A DNA stretch of 19,731 bases, from NCBI GenBank assembly GCA_025331435.1, contig JAIWNI010000229.1:1-19731 (forward strand), read 5' to 3'. Shown in pieces: positions 18,821 to 19,731 of the stretch. This DNA comes from Choanephora cucurbitarum (Eukaryota; Mucoromycota; Mucoromycetes; Mucorales; Choanephoraceae). How positions within the stretch are numbered: position 1 is the first letter of the stretch; the number at the start of each line of letters is the position of its first letter. The notes below the pieces were generated by a model. It saw only the letters and a program-made list of their open reading frames with translations. It did not search any database and was not told the DNA's origin. Both the position numbers and the translations under genes were made by a program.

Positions 18821-19731
18821 TGAGATTTCTTGTTTTAAGAAAAAGAAATAAAAGGTAAAGATGTATCAAATAAATACATCGATGCATCAAAAGTTGGCTT
18901 TTTTTTTAACTCATTCGGATCGCTCTACTATTTGTGATCTAACAGTATGAGTGGTAAGGGTTTTTTGATATGTAAGAGAATGATAAACATAAATGGTCAT
19001 ATCAGAAAACTCGATTTGGACTCTAGAGTATGGATGTCATTTTTATCTTGATTTACTCATAACTGATTACTCAAATACATCTCTACCAAACAGGTGTTAT
19101 GAATTTTGTTTAGTTCATTAGCAAGAAACCTTCAACTGTTCTTCCTATAAACTATGCCTATAAAAGAAAAAAGATGAATACCCTACCAAGTTTTCTTTTA
19201 CTGATTGTCGTTTACTGTAGAGCCAACTATAGATATGTATACAATGCCTTAATGAAGGAGCCTTTGTGTTCAAGACAAATCAATGTCAGACTTTCTTATG
19301 ACCATCATTATTTCAGCAGCTGTATCATAGACTATATGTTTGCCATTGATTGGAGACACAAATATAATCTTTAGGTGTAGATAGAAGATTTGCATAAAAA
19401 TGGGAGTTCTATTCCCACGCCAGCAAGCCAAACAGTTGGTCGTATGATATTGCTTCTTGAGCATTCATTACAAAGTGCACTAAAACAAGATTAAACTGTT
19501 AGGCATAGGGATCTTTCTGGTACTCAACTATTTTCAGACTTCTTTTCGCTGCTTTGAATCCAACTCTGTATTTCCTAATTGAGATTCAACTCATTTGACA
19601 GCTCCTCTTGATTCTTTTATTTACACATCAAATTATTAGAATCCTTCTCTGACTTTCCATTCATAATGATTAGAACTTTTGAACATGTACTCATAATCCA
19701 TTACATGATAACTCATTCACTTGACTGTCTA
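18821..19731. other. Spacer with no supportable gene
   Basis: This A/T-rich stretch yielded only short frames. The frame at 19174-19374 (66 codons, hydrophobic N-terminus) and the minus-strand frame at 19270-19464 match nothing I know and overlap each other, so I do not call either. A 7-base inverted repeat (18860-18866 with 18874-18880) is followed directly by the palindrome GATGCATC at 18881-18888. A tRNA T-arm-like fragment near 19400-19425 is discussed under rejected items. Confidence 0.5.

Noticed and set aside
19174..19374. 66-codon frame starting MNTLPSFLLLIV
   Set aside because: It has a hydrophobic start like a signal peptide but no family match and no clear codon signal, and it overlaps an opposite frame. 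It could be real, but I cannot support it.
19385..19430. tRNA T-arm-like sequence (TGGGAGTTCTATTCCCA followed by CGCCAGCA)
   Set aside because: It looks like the 3' part of a tRNA, but the T-loop is off register (starts GTTC, no normal TTCRA spacing). No matching acceptor half (TGCTGGC) or D-arm and anticodon arm lie within about 100 bases upstream. At most it is a worn tRNA-derived fragment.
1..19731. CRISPR arrays, bacterial operons or phage-defence systems
   Set aside because: No regularly spaced repeats were seen. The splice sites and protein families are eukaryotic (fungal).

Overview
The window looks like nuclear DNA of an early-diverging fungus, most likely Mucoromycota (a Mucor/Rhizopus-type genome). 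The evidence is AT-rich spacers, many very short GT-AG introns (about 47-75 bases), tightly packed genes on both strands, a Mucorales-style F-box/leucine-rich relic, and protein families such as Sss1, a proteasome alpha subunit and hybrid histidine kinases. Almost every gene is intron-broken, so I rebuilt the coding chains by matching splice sites, codon phase and family motifs. All splice models are inferences from sequence; no transcript data were available.

Layout: (1) 1-1945 (+), the 3' part of a hybrid histidine kinase (GAF end, HisKA, HATPase, receiver). (2) 1979-2996 (-), a complete six-exon proteasome subunit alpha type 3 (Pre10/PSMA3), convergent with the kinase and only 33 bases away. 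(3) 3209-4173 (+), a five-exon gene resembling the C-terminal domain of the SWI/SNF-RSC subunit Ssr4, divergent from the proteasome gene over a 212-base promoter. (4) 4174-5677, a gene-poor stretch. (5) 5678-8571 (+), a large multi-pass membrane glycosyltransferase that joins a GT31-like and a GT32-like domain and ends in a cadherin-like beta-repeat. (6) 8757-9206 (+), a small unrecognised membrane-anchored protein. (7) 9250-11306 (-), an eleven-exon APC-family amino acid/GABA/choline-type permease. (8) About 11432-16572 (+), a Helitron rolling-circle transposon with an intact 1573-residue RepHel gene and a 3' end of the expected CTAG|T form. (9) 16744-17078 (+), a three-exon SEC61 gamma (Sss1) gene. 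(10) About 17200-18820 (-), a frameshifted F-box/LRR pseudogene. (11) 18821-19731, no supportable gene.

The genes do not form one pathway; this is ordinary fungal housekeeping and accessory gene order broken by a mobile element. The most notable items are the three-part glycosyltransferase fusion and the apparently intact Helitron. The Helitron seems to have landed in what was a roughly 300-base divergent promoter between the permease and SSS1.
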